Notes under the pieces: model-generated
What the model was told of the DNA's origin: nothing
The model's input: the letters and a program-made list of their open reading frames with translations, nothing else
Database searches by the model: none
Shown: positions 47,921 to 58,481 of the stretch, piece by piece
Numbering within the stretch: the stretch's first letter is position 1
Layout of the letters: each line of letters starts with the position of its first letter
Program-made: the position numbers and the translations under genes
Assembly: GCF_021654575.1 (NCBI RefSeq)
Contig: NZ_AP024488.1
Span: 4,425,501 to 4,489,500 of the forward strand
Length of the DNA stretch: 64,000 bases
Direction of reading: 5' to 3'
Source: Desulfoluna limicola
GTDB lineage: Bacteria > Desulfobacterota > Desulfobacteria > Desulfobacterales > Desulfolunaceae

Positions 47921-48652
47921 ATGAACAGCAAGCCCCTTCTCGTCGCAATCCTGAGCCTTGCCCTTCTCACCACTGCCTGCGGACCCAAGAAAATACGCAC
48001 GCCGGAAAGACCCCTGGAGTTCAAGGCAACCATCCACAACGTATCCGAAGCCTCGTCGATCCCCACGGCCCTGTCCCCCGGGGTCTGGGCCATCCACACC
48101 GAACCTTACCCCATGTACCAGGCCAAAAAACCCGACAGGGACCAGGGGCTTGAGTCCCTGGCGGAAGATGGGGTGCCCGATGTCCTCCTTGCCAACCTTT
48201 TAAAAATGGTTGACGTCGCCGCAGCGGGCATCTTCGACACCCCGTCGGACTCAAAGGAACCGGGCCCCCTGGCCCCGGGATCATCCTACACATTCACCTT
48301 CAGAGCCATGCCCGGCGACTACCTCTCCTTTGCCACCATGTTCCTTCAATCCAACGACCTCTTCTTCGGCAGCCCGTGCACGGGCATCCCCCTGTTTGAC
48401 GAAGGTGCCCCTTTGAGTGGGGACATCACGGCCCTGGTTCGCCTGTGGGATTGCGGCACCGAGGTCAATGAGGTCCCCGGTATTGGCCACTACCAGGCTC
48501 CCAGGCAAAAGGGGCCTGATATGGGAGCCCCTGAGTACCTAAAGGTCCATGTTGCCATCGGAGAGTATCCCGACGTCACCGACATGATCCGGGTCACCAT
48601 AGAACCCACAACGGCCTCCACCCCTCACCCGCCACCAATGGACATCCCTTAA
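47921..48652 (+). CDS. Spondin-domain lipoprotein
   Basis: The 243-residue exported protein has a signal peptide with lipobox LTTAC (Cys20) and a spondin_N domain (about 34-215), seen in SPGVWAIHTEPYPMYQ and FTFRAMPGDYLSFATMFLQS. Bacterial spondin proteins are surface or periplasmic proteins of unknown role. AAGGAGG is ideally placed before the start. It stands alone between two repeats. Confidence 0.85.
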   Translation: MNSKPLLVAILSLALLTTACGPKKIRTPERPLEFKATIHNVSEASSIPTALSPGVWAIHTEPYPMYQAKKPDRDQGLESLAEDGVPDVLLANLLKMVDVAAAGIFDTPSDSKEPGPLAPGSSYTFTFRAMPGDYLSFATMFLQSNDLFFGSPCTGIPLFDEGAPLSGDITALVRLWDCGTEVNEVPGIGHYQAPRQKGPDMGAPEYLKVHVAIGEYPDVTDMIRVTIEPTTASTPHPPPMDIP

Positions 48653-48753
48653 GGGGCGCCAGGAGAGACAATCCGTAACGAAGCAAAAATGCCCCGGTTC
48701 CCTTGACCAGGCACCCAATGAAAGGCCAGGACGTCAACAGGGGCTGGCTATAA

Positions 48754-48771
48754 TAAACGATCATTTGTTTA
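48754..48771. promoter_or_regulatory. TetR-type palindrome 1
   Basis: TAAAC-N8-GTTTA, containing AAATGATCGTT on the minus strand, the same core as the palindrome at 49282. It lies about 100 bases after the spondin stop. Confidence 0.4.
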
Positions 48772-48917
48772 TCTGTAAACATGTTGAAAACCATGTACAT
48801 AGATATTTCAGACACTTACCCTGCACGCCTTTTCTTCACCTCACGTACAAACAGAACCAGGATCCTCAGGTAAGGTTGCGGTGAACAATCCCGCCGCAAG
48901 GGTGCAGAAGGCACAGT

Positions 48918-49153
48918 GTACCGATTCAAATCAGAAGGACCTCCGGCGGCCAAATATTCCAAAAGTGGGATAACCAGGCCTTGAGCGCCGTTTCGATGGC
49001 TTCGAAGAGGTTAAAAAGCCTTATCGTTTGGGCGTAACGAATCTGCAGTTCCCTTTTCCTTGAGCCCCGAAGGGGTAAGGGAACGACAACCGGACCGTTT
49101 TTTTACATGTTTTTTTCAAAAAGCGACCCGCCGGAGGCGTGGCTGAATGTTAC
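48918..49153. repeat. Dispersed palindromic element, copy 17 (class II, complete)
   Basis: Begins GTACCGATTCA then CCTCCGGCGG, and ends CCCGCCGGAGGC then GGCTGAATGTTAC. The class II hairpin is CCCTTTTCCTTgagCCCCgaaGGGGtAAGGG. About 60-70% similar by eye to copy 14. Confidence 0.85.
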
Positions 49154-49281
49154 CCCCACATTTAAGAAAAACGCCCGCAGGTGCAATGTGCAACCTTCAC
49201 TGACCATGATTCCAAGGCCCCCCGGAGGGGTTTTCCAAAAGGCCTGACGGCCCATGCAGCAGGGTGCTCACCCCATGTTTT

Positions 49282-49299
49282 TAAATGATCGTTCATTTA
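49282..49299. promoter_or_regulatory. TetR-type palindrome 2
   Basis: Perfect TAAATGA-N4-TCATTTA, an 18-bp palindrome of the AcrR/TetR operator style (core ATGATCGTTCAT). Confidence 0.5.
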
Positions 49300-49618
49300 C
49301 TAAAGACAATGACTAAAACAACAACACTCCGAGAAAACAGCACTATCAGCTTACGCGGGATCAACATCCATCATTGAACGTCACCCCATCCCTTTCACTG
49401 AACGGGGTCACCAACCATGCCCATGCCGATCACAAAACGGCCATATCACCAGCCCCAACCCGGGGTGACCGCCAAAAATCCGGGGAACGTAATGCCACTG
49501 TGCATGCCATGCCGCCCCCATGCCCCTTACCCGGGGCAAGGGCCTCCAGGGAGGGGCCGGTGGGTGGGATGAACGGCCCTGGTTCCTTAACGGTATTGGG
49601 GGAGTGAAAGCACGCTTT

Positions 49619-49636
49619 TAAATGAATGTTCACTTA
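49619..49636. promoter_or_regulatory. TetR-type palindrome 3
   Basis: TAAATGA-N4-TCACTTA, matching palindrome 2 in spacing with one mismatch between arms. It lies 131 bases before the promoter of the hybrid kinase gene. Confidence 0.4.
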
Positions 49637-49766
49637 TTCAAGTTTCTGTTAATAACGCATTAACCCTGTTTTTTCAGAATATTGCCAGCCCCGCCCTCCT
49701 GTCACACCAGCGGAGGCCACCATGACCGGAGCCTGCAACAACGCCCCCCGACCGCCCCGGCTCGCC

Positions 49767-49795
49767 TTGACACAAAGAGGCCAATACCGTATTCT
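49767..49795 (+). promoter_or_regulatory. Sigma70-type promoter of the hybrid kinase gene
   Basis: TTGACA (49767-49772) and TATTCT (49790-49795) with a 17-base spacer, giving a leader of about 150 bases before ATG 49951. Confidence 0.6.
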
Positions 49796-49950
49796 TTTAA
49801 CTGATAATTCCTACGTCACCCAACCCGAATCCTGCGCCTGCCCCTGGAAAAAATCTGACACAGAGCTCGTTTCACCCACCGGGTCCCCATCCTTATTTAT
49901 GCTGCATCCTCAGGAACTGAACCACCGGGTTCATAACCCCAGGAGTCCCC

Positions 49951-52900
49951 ATGGCTTCATCCGTGCATCGCACATATGGCCCCATGATCTTTTTGATCCT
50001 TCTCTGGGGCGCTCTTCTTGCCATGCCATCTTTTGCTTCGGGGGCCACCGTTCCAAAAAAGGTTCTTCTCCTGAACTCTTACCACCAGGGTCTCTCCTGG
50101 ACAGACGGTATCACCGACGCGGTGATCCAGTATTTTCGAGACGACAATGTCGAAATCCACGTGGAGTACCTTGACAGCAAGCGCTCGTCCCTTGCCAAGG
50201 TCGTCGCCCCGGTAACGGATTATCTCGTCAAAAAATATGCAACCTCCCCACCGGACGTTGTTATCTGTTCGGACAACAACGCCCTCGATTTTCTCCGGCA
50301 GTACGGCTCCCTCATTTTTCCCGGAGTCCCCGTGGTATTCTGTGGAATCAATGACTTTCAGCCCACCATGCTCAAGGGCTTTGACGGCAACATCACCGGT
50401 GTGGTGGAAAGTACCGACCCCCTCGGCACGGCAAGGCTTGCCCTTTCTCTCCTTCCCGACACCAGGCGACTTGTCATCATCACAGGGATCACCCCCACCG
50501 GCCAGGCCATGAAGCGGCAGGCGGAAAAAGCCCTGGCCGGATTACCCGCCACGGTGGAAAAAATCTGGTGGGACGGCCTCTCCCGTGAGGAGCTCTCCCA
50601 CCGGCTCAAGCGCCTGAAACGCGGGGATGTGGTCCTTCTCATTCTCTTCAACCGGGACGGGACCGGAGAGTATTTCTCCTTTGAAGAGAGCGCCGAGTTC
50701 ATCACAACCGATTCAAAGGTCCCCGTCTTCGGCCTCTGGGATTTCTATCTGGGAACCGGTGTGGTGGGTGGCCGCATGGCAAGCTCCAGGGACCAGGGAA
50801 GAAGCGCCGCTTATCTTGCCGGCAGAATTCTTAATGGAAAGCAAGTCAGCCAGCTTCGGGTGATTGATTCAAGCCCCAATGTCTATATGTTCGACGATGA
50901 TGCGTTGACAGCATTCAATCTCGACAGGGATAAACTCCCCTCCGGAAGCATCATGGTGGGGGCACCGGGCGGGGACCTCCCCAGGCCTCTTTACTACATA
51001 AACACCATCATTATCTTTCTGTTTTCCATTGCTCTTCTTTACATTGCCCTCCTCTCAAGCCGGCTCTTCCGAAAAAAAGCCCCCCTGCCTCAATTCTCAA
51101 AACAACTCTCTCAAATGGTCATTGCCTTACCCGCCATGGCCCTGATCCTGGCAACCCTCCTCTGGGCTGGCCATGACTATCTCCAATTCAGGGAGAACAC
51201 CCGAAACCTCTCCCGAAAGCTGAAAGAGGAGCTGCGCAGAACCATTGTCTACCAGGTCAACCGGGCCATGGAGGCCATTGCCTTTCAAAGGGAGACCGAA
51301 CGCATCCGCCTGCGCAGAGACCTGAAATCCCGAACAGAAGAGGCCCATGGCATCGTCACCCACATGTACAACACGCACCGCGACCGGTCCCGTGAGGAGG
51401 TCGAAGGCCTGATCCACGATGCGCTCTACGCCATGCGATGGAACGACATGCGAGGCTATTACTTTGTTCTCGACCTGAAGGGCCGTATGGTGGTCCACCC
51501 CTTGCTGCCGGGCCTTGAGGGGCAAAACGTGCTTCACTTGACAGACGAAGACGGGGTCTTCCTGGTGAAACAGTTTCTCACCACCATCAAGGGCAAGGAT
51601 GAGGGCTTCAGCCATTACAAATGGGCCAAAACGCCCGATGCCCCATTTCAAAGCCCGAAACTCTCCCATCTTCGTCTTTTTAAACCCATGGGGCTTGTCA
51701 TTGGAACCGGTGAATACCTGGACGACATCAGGGGAGATACCCAGAAACTGGCCCGCCAGCAACTTGAGGACATCACATACGCCAACGGGGAAGGGTACAT
51801 CTTCGTCAAAAGCTATGACGGTGTCGAGCTGGTCAACCGAACCCAGCCCAACCTTATCGGGGAAAATCTCTGGGAACAGACCGACCCCTTCGGCCTGAAA
51901 ATCATTCCGGAGCTCATCGCCGCAGCCAAACGCCCGGACGGCGGGTTTGTGACCTATGCATGGAACAAGCCCTCGGCAGGCAGGGTGGTGGAGAAACTCT
52001 CCTATGTTCGCGGGGTGGATGACTGGCAATGGGCCGTGGGGTCGGGGCTCTACCTGGACGACCTCGACCAGGCCGTCACCGTTGCCAAGCGTGAGATGGT
52101 CACCAACTTCTCGGCCCGCCTCGGCCTGATGCTGGCGGCCATGGGGGGGCTGGGGCTCTTCTGCACCTGGCTTGGACGCCGTTACTCCGCACGGCTGGCC
52201 ACCCAGTTTCAAACCTTCCAGGAAGACTTCATCACCTCCGAAGGCGACCCCATGGATGTCACCGTCTACCGCCACGCCGAATTCCAGGACCTGGCCATGG
52301 GAATCAATGGGGTCCAGGAAGAGAGAAAACGGGTCTCCATGGCCCTGATCAAGCAACAGTCCCTTATGGAAGCCATCTTTGCTTCCACCGCCGATCTTTT
52401 GATGCTCAAGGACAGAGGTGGGGTCTACCGCATGGTCAACGACGCCTGCACTGCGTTCATGGAGTTGGAACGTCGCACCATCGAAGGACGAACCGACCGG
52501 GAGCTCTTCCCCCCCGGGCAGGCCGAGCTCTTCTCCCGGGGTGATGCTGAGGTGTTGGAGCAGGGCCACGCCCTCACCGATGAGTGGGAACTGGACAAAG
52601 GGGGCAGCCTGAAAAGCCTCCTCATTTCCAAAACCGCTGTCCTTGAAGGCAGCGGCAAAATCACGGGTGTCCTCTGCTCCGCAAGGGACATCACCAATTT
52701 CCGACAGGCCCAGGAAGAGTTAAAGCAGAGCGAGGAGCGGTTTCGCCGCCTCTTCCAGGACACCTCCGATCCGGCCTTTCTCATTGAAGGAAATCGATTC
52801 ATGGACTGCAACCAGGCTGGCCTGGACATTCTGCGCATTTCCTCCATCGAAGAAGTGGTGGGCACCCACCCATCAAAGTTCTCCCCCCCGCTTCAGCCCG

Positions 52901-54708
52901 ACGGCACCCCTTCCGCACCCGTCATCGACGCCCTCATCGCCAAGGCCTTTGAAAAGGGAGCCAGCACCTTTGAATGGGTTCAGCAGAGGGCCGACGGAGA
53001 GTCCTTCTGGGCAGAGGTCTCCCTTACCCCCATTGCCGTCCAGGACCGGCAAGTCCTGCACTGTGTTCTCCGGGATATCACTGAGCGCAAACAGATGAAG
53101 CAGGAACTTGAAGACGCTCGGGATCGAGCCGAAGAGGCGAGTCATGCCAAGAGCACATTCCTGGCCAACATGAGCCATGAAATCCGCACCCCCATGAACG
53201 GGGTTATCGGCATGACCGGCCTGCTCCTGGACACCCAGCTCACCGACGAACAACGGCAGTATGCGGAGACAGTCCAGGCCTCCGGGGAGTCTCTCCTCGC
53301 CCTCATCAACGACATCCTCGATTTCTCGAAAATTGAAGCGGGCAAGCTGGACCTGGACATTCTCAACTTCGACCTTCGCGCCATGCTCGATGACTTTTCA
53401 GGGCTGATGGCTGTCCGGGCCGAGGAAAAAAATCTGGAACTCATCTGCGCCCCGTCCCCTGAGGTCCCCTGCTACCTGAGGGGTGATCCCGGTCGCCTGA
53501 AACAGATTCTCATCAACCTGACGGGGAACGCCATCAAATTCACGGAAAATGGAGAGGTGTCAATCCATGTGGACACCCTTGAAGACACCGGCAAAAAGGT
53601 GCTCCTCAAGTTTTCTGTCAAGGACACGGGCATCGGTATTCCAGAGAAGAAGCAGCCCCTCATTTTCCAGAGTTTCCAGCAACTGGATGCATCCACCACA
53701 CGCCAGTTCGGAGGCACGGGCCTTGGGCTGGCCATTTCGAAACAACTGGTGGAGCTCATGGGGGGGCACATCGGCGTGGTCAGCCGGAAAGCGAAAGGAT
53801 CCAATTTCTGGTTCACTGTCAACTTAGAGAAGCAGCAGAGTCACCCCCCTCCCCTTCGCCTGGCCGCCTTGGAAGGCCTGCGCATGCTGATTGTGGACGA
53901 CAACCAAACCAACCGCCGCCTGCTCATCTCCCAGCTCACGGCCTGGGGAATTCGATCCGATGCCGTCGACAGTGGTGCCGCCTGCCTGGACCACCTCGAT
54001 CGGGCGAGGAAAGGCGGAGACCCCTACGGCCTTGCAATCCTCGATATGCAGATGCCGGAAATGGACGGAGAGACCCTTGGGCGGACCATCCGAGCCAACC
54101 CTGACCATCAGGACACCCTGCTCATCATGATGACCTCCATGGCCCGTCGAGGAGATGCCAAACTCTTTCACAAGATCGGCTTTTCAGGGTACCTCATCAA
54201 GCCCGTCAAGCAGAAAGATCTCTACGACACCCTGGCCGCCGTGGTTGGCAAAGGAATCTCCGACGCAGGGGAGTCCCCCATCGTCACCCGCCACATGGTC
54301 AGGGAAAACCGGCTTCGCAAGGGGCGTATCCTTCTGGCCGAAGACAACCCCACCAACCAGAAACTCGCCGTCCTCCTTTTGCGAAAAATGGGGCTCACCG
54401 CCGATGCCGTGGCCAACGGAAAGGAAGCTGTGGAAGCCCTCTCCAACACCCCGTACGACCTTGTCCTCATGGATGTTCAGATGCCGGAAATGGACGGCTA
54501 TGAAGCCACGAAACAGATCCGCGCCGAAGGCTCTCCGGTTCTTAACCGGGCCATTCCCGTCATCGCCATGACCGCCTTTGCCATGAAAGGAGATCGCGAA
54601 TCCTGCCTGGAAGCCGGCATGGACGACTACCTGAGCAAACCCATTCGAATAGATGACCTCACCCATATCCTGGACCAATGGCTCCCCATGACAGAAGAAA
54701 CCCCCTGA
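49951..54708 (+). CDS. Hybrid sensor histidine kinase with ABC substrate-binding, Cache, PAS, and two receiver domains
   Basis: A 1585-residue membrane sensor. Order: signal anchor (about 12-30); periplasmic ABC-type substrate-binding domain (about 36-330, beginning [17 protein letters not shown]); membrane helices (about 348-371 and 388-408); two Cache-type sensor modules (about 410-720, with [16 protein letters not shown] and [13 protein letters not shown]); helix (about 720-740); two PAS domains (about 803-920 and 930-1050); HisKA with His1076 in [12 protein letters not shown]; HATPase (about 1178-1295); receivers with Asp1365 and Asp1508. AGGAG precedes the start. Two unlike ligand-sensing regions are unusual. 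The ligand is unknown; no cognate regulator gene is adjacent. Confidence 0.93.
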   Translation: MASSVHRTYGPMIFLILLWGALLAMPSFASGATVPKKVLLLNSYHQGLSWTDGITDAVIQYFRDDNVEIHVEYLDSKRSSLAKVVAPVTDYLVKKYATSPPDVVICSDNNALDFLRQYGSLIFPGVPVVFCGINDFQPTMLKGFDGNITGVVESTDPLGTARLALSLLPDTRRLVIITGITPTGQAMKRQAEKALAGLPATVEKIWWDGLSREELSHRLKRLKRGDVVLLILFNRDGTGEYFSFEESAEFITTDSKVPVFGLWDFYLGTGVVGGRMASSRDQGRSAAYLAGRILNGKQVSQLRVIDSSPNVYMFDDDALTAFNLDRDKLPSGSIMVGAPGGDLPRPLYYINTIIIFLFSIALLYIALLSSRLFRKKAPLPQFSKQLSQMVIALPAMALILATLLWAGHDYLQFRENTRNLSRKLKEELRRTIVYQVNRAMEAIAFQRETERIRLRRDLKSRTEEAHGIVTHMYNTHRDRSREEVEGLIHDALYAMRWNDMRGYYFVLDLKGRMVVHPLLPGLEGQNVLHLTDEDGVFLVKQFLTTIKGKDEGFSHYKWAKTPDAPFQSPKLSHLRLFKPMGLVIGTGEYLDDIRGDTQKLARQQLEDITYANGEGYIFVKSYDGVELVNRTQPNLIGENLWEQTDPFGLKIIPELIAAAKRPDGGFVTYAWNKPSAGRVVEKLSYVRGVDDWQWAVGSGLYLDDLDQAVTVAKREMVTNFSARLGLMLAAMGGLGLFCTWLGRRYSARLATQFQTFQEDFITSEGDPMDVTVYRHAEFQDLAMGINGVQEERKRVSMALIKQQSLMEAIFASTADLLMLKDRGGVYRMVNDACTAFMELERRTIEGRTDRELFPPGQAELFSRGDAEVLEQGHALTDEWELDKGGSLKSLLISKTAVLEGSGKITGVLCSARDITNFRQAQEELKQSEERFRRLFQDTSDPAFLIEGNRFMDCNQAGLDILRISSIEEVVGTHPSKFSPPLQPDGTPSAPVIDALIAKAFEKGASTFEWVQQRADGESFWAEVSLTPIAVQDRQVLHCVLRDITERKQMKQELEDARDRAEEASHAKSTFLANMSHEIRTPMNGVIGMTGLLLDTQLTDEQRQYAETVQASGESLLALINDILDFSKIEAGKLDLDILNFDLRAMLDDFSGLMAVRAEEKNLELICAPSPEVPCYLRGDPGRLKQILINLTGNAIKFTENGEVSIHVDTLEDTGKKVLLKFSVKDTGIGIPEKKQPLIFQSFQQLDASTTRQFGGTGLGLAISKQLVELMGGHIGVVSRKAKGSNFWFTVNLEKQQSHPPPLRLAALEGLRMLIVDDNQTNRRLLISQLTAWGIRSDAVDSGAACLDHLDRARKGGDPYGLAILDMQMPEMDGETLGRTIRANPDHQDTLLIMMTSMARRGDAKLFHKIGFSGYLIKPVKQKDLYDTLAAVVGKGISDAGESPIVTRHMVRENRLRKGRILLAEDNPTNQKLAVLLLRKMGLTADAVANGKEAVEALSNTPYDLVLMDVQMPEMDGYEATKQIRAEGSPVLNRAIPVIAMTAFAMKGDRESCLEAGMDDYLSKPIRIDDLTHILDQWLPMTEETP

Positions 54709-55261
54709 GGCTCATGGGACATGACACCCCGCCCGCCGGCACCCATAACCCACCGCAACATCTTCAAATATTTACCCCTTGACTTCCTTGCGAAACATTG
54801 GTTATCCATATTGTACGCCGTTCAGCACCATAACCCCGTACACGCCCTTTGCTCCCCGCCACCACCCGAGCAAGCGGCGCCACGCTTCGGAACCCAAGCC
54901 CATGGTTTTTGTCATCACATCAACCGCCCTTGCCGGTGTCATTCTGGCCATCAACGCCCAACCCCATAACAGGGGCCTGCAGCGAAGGAAGCGCTGCAAA
55001 GGCAAGCGCTGCATCCATCTGTTTTAAAACGTTTCGCCTGAAGGCCCACGGCCCGCCCCTTGCTCTCCCCTCGCCACCTTGTTCCCCATTTTTTCTGTTG
55101 ATCCCGCATACACATTGTCGTATCGTCTTGGCATGTTAACCGGCCCCTTTCCTCACCAAAGGGGCCTTTTCTGTCTGCGGCCGACCGAGGCACCTAATTT
55201 ATAAAGGGCTCCCGATCAGCCCCTCGTTTCGAACCCCCATCCGTTCTCACGGAGTGTATAT
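54709..55261. other. Intergenic region between hybrid kinase and helicase
   Basis: No supported protein gene. It holds a terminator at 55142-55170, 430 bases after the kinase stop. This may end a long 3' untranslated region or a small RNA of unknown start. A short imperfect palindrome, CAGCG...CGCTG, lies near 54980-55015. Confidence 0.45.
55142..55170 (+). terminator. Intrinsic terminator
   Basis: GGCCCCTTT-N7-AAAGGGGCC followed by TTTT on the plus strand. Confidence 0.75.
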
Positions 55262-57121
55262 ATGATGTTATCTGAACAGCAGGCAGCCGCCGTGGAACAC
55301 CTCGGCTCCCCCGCCCTGGTTGTGGCCGGCGCAGGCTCCGGCAAAACCCGTACCCTCACCGCCCGATTTGCACGGCTGATGGAACGTGGCATAGACTCCA
55401 GGCGTATCCTGGCCATCACCTTCACCAACAAGGCCGCCGGAGAGATGAAAACCCGCCTCATGGAGATGACCGGGCTTCACGACACCGATTTTCCCTGGGT
55501 CCGTACCTACCACAGTGCCTGCTACATGATCCTGAAAAAACACTGCACCAAGTTGGGCTACCGCATGCCCCTTGAGATCTTCAGCAGCTACCACCAGCAA
55601 AAGACCATCAAAGAGATCGCCCTCTCCCAGAACATCGATAAAAAACATGCCCCGGCCATCCTCTCGGAGATCTCCCGGGCCAAGAACTCAGGCAACGTAA
55701 ACCGCTACTTCGATGCCATGCCCTTGATCATGCGCAGCCGGACAGAGGGGATCTACCGGGATTACGAGCGCATCCTGCGTGAGAAGAACGCCCTGGACTT
55801 CGACAACATCCTCTGCCTCACCCGCGACCTGCTCAGGGACTACCCCGAGATCCAGGCCGAATACCGGGAAAAATTCCAGCACATCCTCGTGGACGAATAC
55901 CAGGACACCAACAACCTTCAGGAGGAGATCACCCGCCTGCTCCTGGGCCATGAGAACCTCTTCTGCGTCGGTGACGACTGGCAGGCGGTTTACGGATTCC
56001 GGGGCAGCAACGTCAGCCACTTCCTCTCCTTCCCCGAAAAGTATCCCAACGCCCAGATCTTCAGGCTGGAGCAGAACTATCGCTCTGCGGATGAAATCGT
56101 CCAGCTGGCCAACGGCATCATCGGGTTTAATGAAAGCCGCATGGACAAACGCTGCTTCTCCGAAAAAAAAGGAGCCGTCATCGAGCCCCGCACCTTCTTC
56201 AATGAATTCGAGGAGGCCGAATGGGTGGCCCGAAAGATCCGCAACGAATTCAAAAGCGGGGTGGACTACGAGGACATGGTGGTGATGTACCGTACAAAAG
56301 CCTTGTCACTCTGGTTTGAAAAAGCCTTGAGGCAGCTCCAGATCCCCTACCAGATGGTGGGGTCCAAGGGCTTCTTCGAGCGAAAGGAGATCCTGGACTT
56401 AAACTGCTATCTCCTCGCCGCTGCGTTCCCCAGCGACGATGTTGCCTTTGAGCGCATCGTCAACACCCCCAAGCGGGGAATCGGCCCCTCCATGATCTCT
56501 AAAATCGCCCAGGCACGGGTTGGCATCATGGGGTTCCAGGAATCGGCCCGATCCATGGTGAAAGATCGCGTCCTCTCCAAAAAGGTCCACGAAGGCCTCA
56601 CCGACATCTTCGATCTTCTCGACACCATCAAGGAGATGGCACCGGACATGGCAATTCAGGAGGTGCTCAACCGCACCGGCTACCTCGATCACCTCCAGAG
56701 CTACTGCAAAACCCGTGATGAGTTCGATACCCGGAAAGACCAGATCGACGAGCTGATGCACACCGCCTCCCTGAAAGAGACCATCCACGACTACCTGGAG
56801 GACGTAAACCTCGTCCGGGAAGACAAAGACGACGATGACGGCGGCGGCAAAGGGGTCCACCTCTCCACCGTTCACGCCAGCAAGGGCCTCGAATATCAGA
56901 TGGCCTTCATCGTTGGCCTGGAGGAACAACTCTTCCCCCACTGGCGCTCCATGGAGAGCGACCGGGAGCTGGAAGAGGAGCGCCGCCTTATGTACGTGGC
57001 CGTGACCCGTGCCGAAACGCACCTTTACGTCACCTCCGCCTCCTCACGACGAAAAAAGCGCGCCAAGAAGAGCCGCTTCTTCTACGAACTCGATGACGCC
57101 ATGGATGAATTGGGGCTCTAA
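55262..57121 (+). CDS. UvrD/Rep-family ATP-dependent DNA helicase
   Basis: Superfamily 1A 3'-5' helicase of 619 residues. Motif I (Walker A) is AGAGSGKT (22-29), motif Ia ITFTNKAAGEM, motif II VDEYQDTN (about 216-223), motif III GDDWQAVYGFRG, motif IV region LEQNYRS, motif V TVHASKGLEY and motif VI VTRAETHLYV. It is somewhat shorter than E. coli Rep (673), and it may be Rep-like, acting in replication restart or repair. The start codon has GGAG seven bases upstream. It is followed by two hairpins. Confidence 0.93.
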   Translation: MMLSEQQAAAVEHLGSPALVVAGAGSGKTRTLTARFARLMERGIDSRRILAITFTNKAAGEMKTRLMEMTGLHDTDFPWVRTYHSACYMILKKHCTKLGYRMPLEIFSSYHQQKTIKEIALSQNIDKKHAPAILSEISRAKNSGNVNRYFDAMPLIMRSRTEGIYRDYERILREKNALDFDNILCLTRDLLRDYPEIQAEYREKFQHILVDEYQDTNNLQEEITRLLLGHENLFCVGDDWQAVYGFRGSNVSHFLSFPEKYPNAQIFRLEQNYRSADEIVQLANGIIGFNESRMDKRCFSEKKGAVIEPRTFFNEFEEAEWVARKIRNEFKSGVDYEDMVVMYRTKALSLWFEKALRQLQIPYQMVGSKGFFERKEILDLNCYLLAAAFPSDDVAFERIVNTPKRGIGPSMISKIAQARVGIMGFQESARSMVKDRVLSKKVHEGLTDIFDLLDTIKEMAPDMAIQEVLNRTGYLDHLQSYCKTRDEFDTRKDQIDELMHTASLKETIHDYLEDVNLVREDKDDDDGGGKGVHLSTVHASKGLEYQMAFIVGLEEQLFPHWRSMESDRELEEERRLMYVAVTRAETHLYVTSASSRRKKRAKKSRFFYELDDAMDELGL

Positions 57122-57124
57122 CGC

Positions 57125-57150
57125 CTCCCCCCCCCTCGTGTGGGGGGGAG
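57125..57150 (+). terminator. GC-rich stem-loop after the helicase gene
   Basis: CTCCCCCCC and GGGGGGGAG form a 9-bp stem four bases after the stop, followed by CTTTCT. A weak terminator alone; a stronger one follows at 57202. Confidence 0.45.
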
Positions 57151-57201
57151 CTTTCTGCCTTCACATTGGCGAGACTGCCCTCGCCTGCAACACAAACGAA
57201 T

Positions 57202-57251
57202 ACGGTTGTCGTGACCCCCGACCTTCGGGGCCCTGACAGCCGTTTTTTTTT
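57202..57251 (+). terminator. Strong intrinsic terminator
   Basis: Outer arms ACGGTTGTC and GACAGCCGT (one G-U pair) enclose an inner CCCCGA-CCT-TCGGGG stem. Nine T follow on the plus strand. It probably ends the helicase transcript. Confidence 0.8.
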
Positions 57252-57264
57252 GTAAAGGGTTCAG

Positions 57265-57384
57265 ATGTGCCACCTTGAACGCAGGTTGCGGATGCGTTTT
57301 TGAATCGGGAGGTTCCAGCGGTCATTAGAAGAAGACAGTTTATCCAACCCAGCTCATACAATTGGGCAAAAGCCGGGTAGTTAC
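57265..57384. repeat. Dispersed palindromic element, copy 18 (degenerate)
   Basis: GTGTGCCACCTTGAACGCAG and GGTTGCGGATGCG match copy 21 near 63.1 kb, and GGGTAGTTAC resembles the outer end. The inner ends and the hairpin loop are lost. Confidence 0.55.
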
Positions 57385-57770
57385 GTTTTTTATCGTAGCG
57401 ACTCAACTCAACGGCACCCCAACCGACCAGCCCCGGTCAGTGGCTCATTTTCTTTACACATTTTCTGTGTTCACCGTTCCCCGGCGTCTCCTGTGATCAG
57501 GCAATTCCCAACGATGCCCGGCCTTTCCCACCCCAACAATTCACTTGACACACGCATTGCAAGCAAATACCTTTGTGTGCGAACCATAAATAACTTACAA
57601 AAAAGCAATGAGAACTTTCTTAATTAGATGATTTTACTTCAATATAAAATCACCACAATACAGAGTCTCAATCAGTCAGAAATATTGATCTTACACATCT
57701 CAAACCATAAAGCAGCACCGGGCAATCAACCATTGATCACAATGGCAAGAGCAATGAAGCCACAGGAAAC
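57385..57770. other. AT-rich intergenic region upstream of marR
   Basis: About 390 bases without a gene. Much more AT-rich than its surroundings from 57540 to 57720. It holds the palindrome described separately at 57629 and presumably the marR promoter. Confidence 0.45.
57629..57652. promoter_or_regulatory. Possible MarR operator TGATTTTA-N8-TAAAATCA
   Basis: Perfect 8-bp inverted repeat with an 8-base spacer, 119 bases upstream of the marR start. AT-rich palindromes arise easily by chance, so assignment is tentative. Confidence 0.35.
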
Positions 57771-58253
57771 ATGACAACGACCAACCATTCGCTTGCGAAG
57801 CGTTTGGGCCACCGCACACACCCTATTTGGCTGAATACCATGATAAAAACCTACGAAGACTGCATCTGTTTCCTCTTTGCCAAAGCCAACCAGAAAGCCC
57901 AGGCACTTCTGAAACAGACGCTCAAGCCCTATGGCCTCACGGCAGTTCAGATCCTGATCCTGGAAGCACTCTGGGAAGACGAGGGGATCACGGCCGGTGA
58001 GCTGGGAAAACGCCTGGTCCTTGACAACGCCACCCTCTCCGGGGTCCTCGACCGGCTGGCAGCCTCCGGATGGCTCACGAAAGAGACGGACACCGCCGAC
58101 AAACGGGCCCTGAAGATCTTTCTCTCCCCCAAGGCGAGGCAGCACAAGAACGCCCTCTTCCAGATCCGGGAGAACGTCAACACCCATATGTTGAACAGCC
58201 TCTCCATAGAAGAGCAGCTCCTGTTCAAACGACTTTTAAAGGAGATGAGATAA
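57771..58253 (+). CDS. MarR-family transcriptional regulator
   Basis: The 160-residue winged-helix regulator shows the MarR pattern: GLTAVQILILEALWEDEGITAGELGKRL, recognition-helix region NATLSGVLDRLAASGWL and wing DTADKRALKIFLS. AGGAAAC precedes ATG 57771; ATG 57840 is an alternative that would remove the first 23 residues. It lies upstream of acyl-CoA dehydrogenase and etfBA on the same strand, so it may control them, possibly sensing an acyl-CoA or aromatic ligand. Confidence 0.87.
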   Translation: MTTTNHSLAKRLGHRTHPIWLNTMIKTYEDCICFLFAKANQKAQALLKQTLKPYGLTAVQILILEALWEDEGITAGELGKRLVLDNATLSGVLDRLAASGWLTKETDTADKRALKIFLSPKARQHKNALFQIRENVNTHMLNSLSIEEQLLFKRLLKEMR

Positions 58254-58292
58254 GGGCTCGGGCAAAAAATAAATGCGCAAGTTTCATAAAAA

Positions 58293-58377
58293 TGCCGCTG
58301 TGATTTGACCCGAGGAACGAGGGTTAAAGCGCTGCGGCAAGCAGCTTTCAAGGTGGCTCACCTTGCCGCAGGAGGCA
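58293..58377. repeat. Dispersed palindromic element, copy 19
   Basis: Reverse-type unit with imperfect arms GCCGCTG / GCTGCGGC around CCCGAGGAACGAGGG, hairpin A AAGGTGgctCACCTT and end TTGCCGCAGGAGGC. It lies between marR and the acyl-CoA dehydrogenase gene. Confidence 0.82.
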
Positions 58378-58481
58378 TTGTTTTTTGACTGTTTTATTTT
58401 TGCGTCGGCCCTAAAGACACACATCTGAATGGCTTCAGAAGCTCAATCATATTCTACCACTGAAGAAGGAAAGGAATTGCA

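Noticed and set aside
49722-50174. 150-codon frame overlapping the hybrid kinase start
   Set aside because: More than half overlaps the kinase in another frame, and it contains the kinase promoter; the translation has no recognisable features.
51127-52569. 480-codon open frame antisense to the hybrid kinase
   Set aside because: It mirrors the kinase coding sequence and resembles no protein family.
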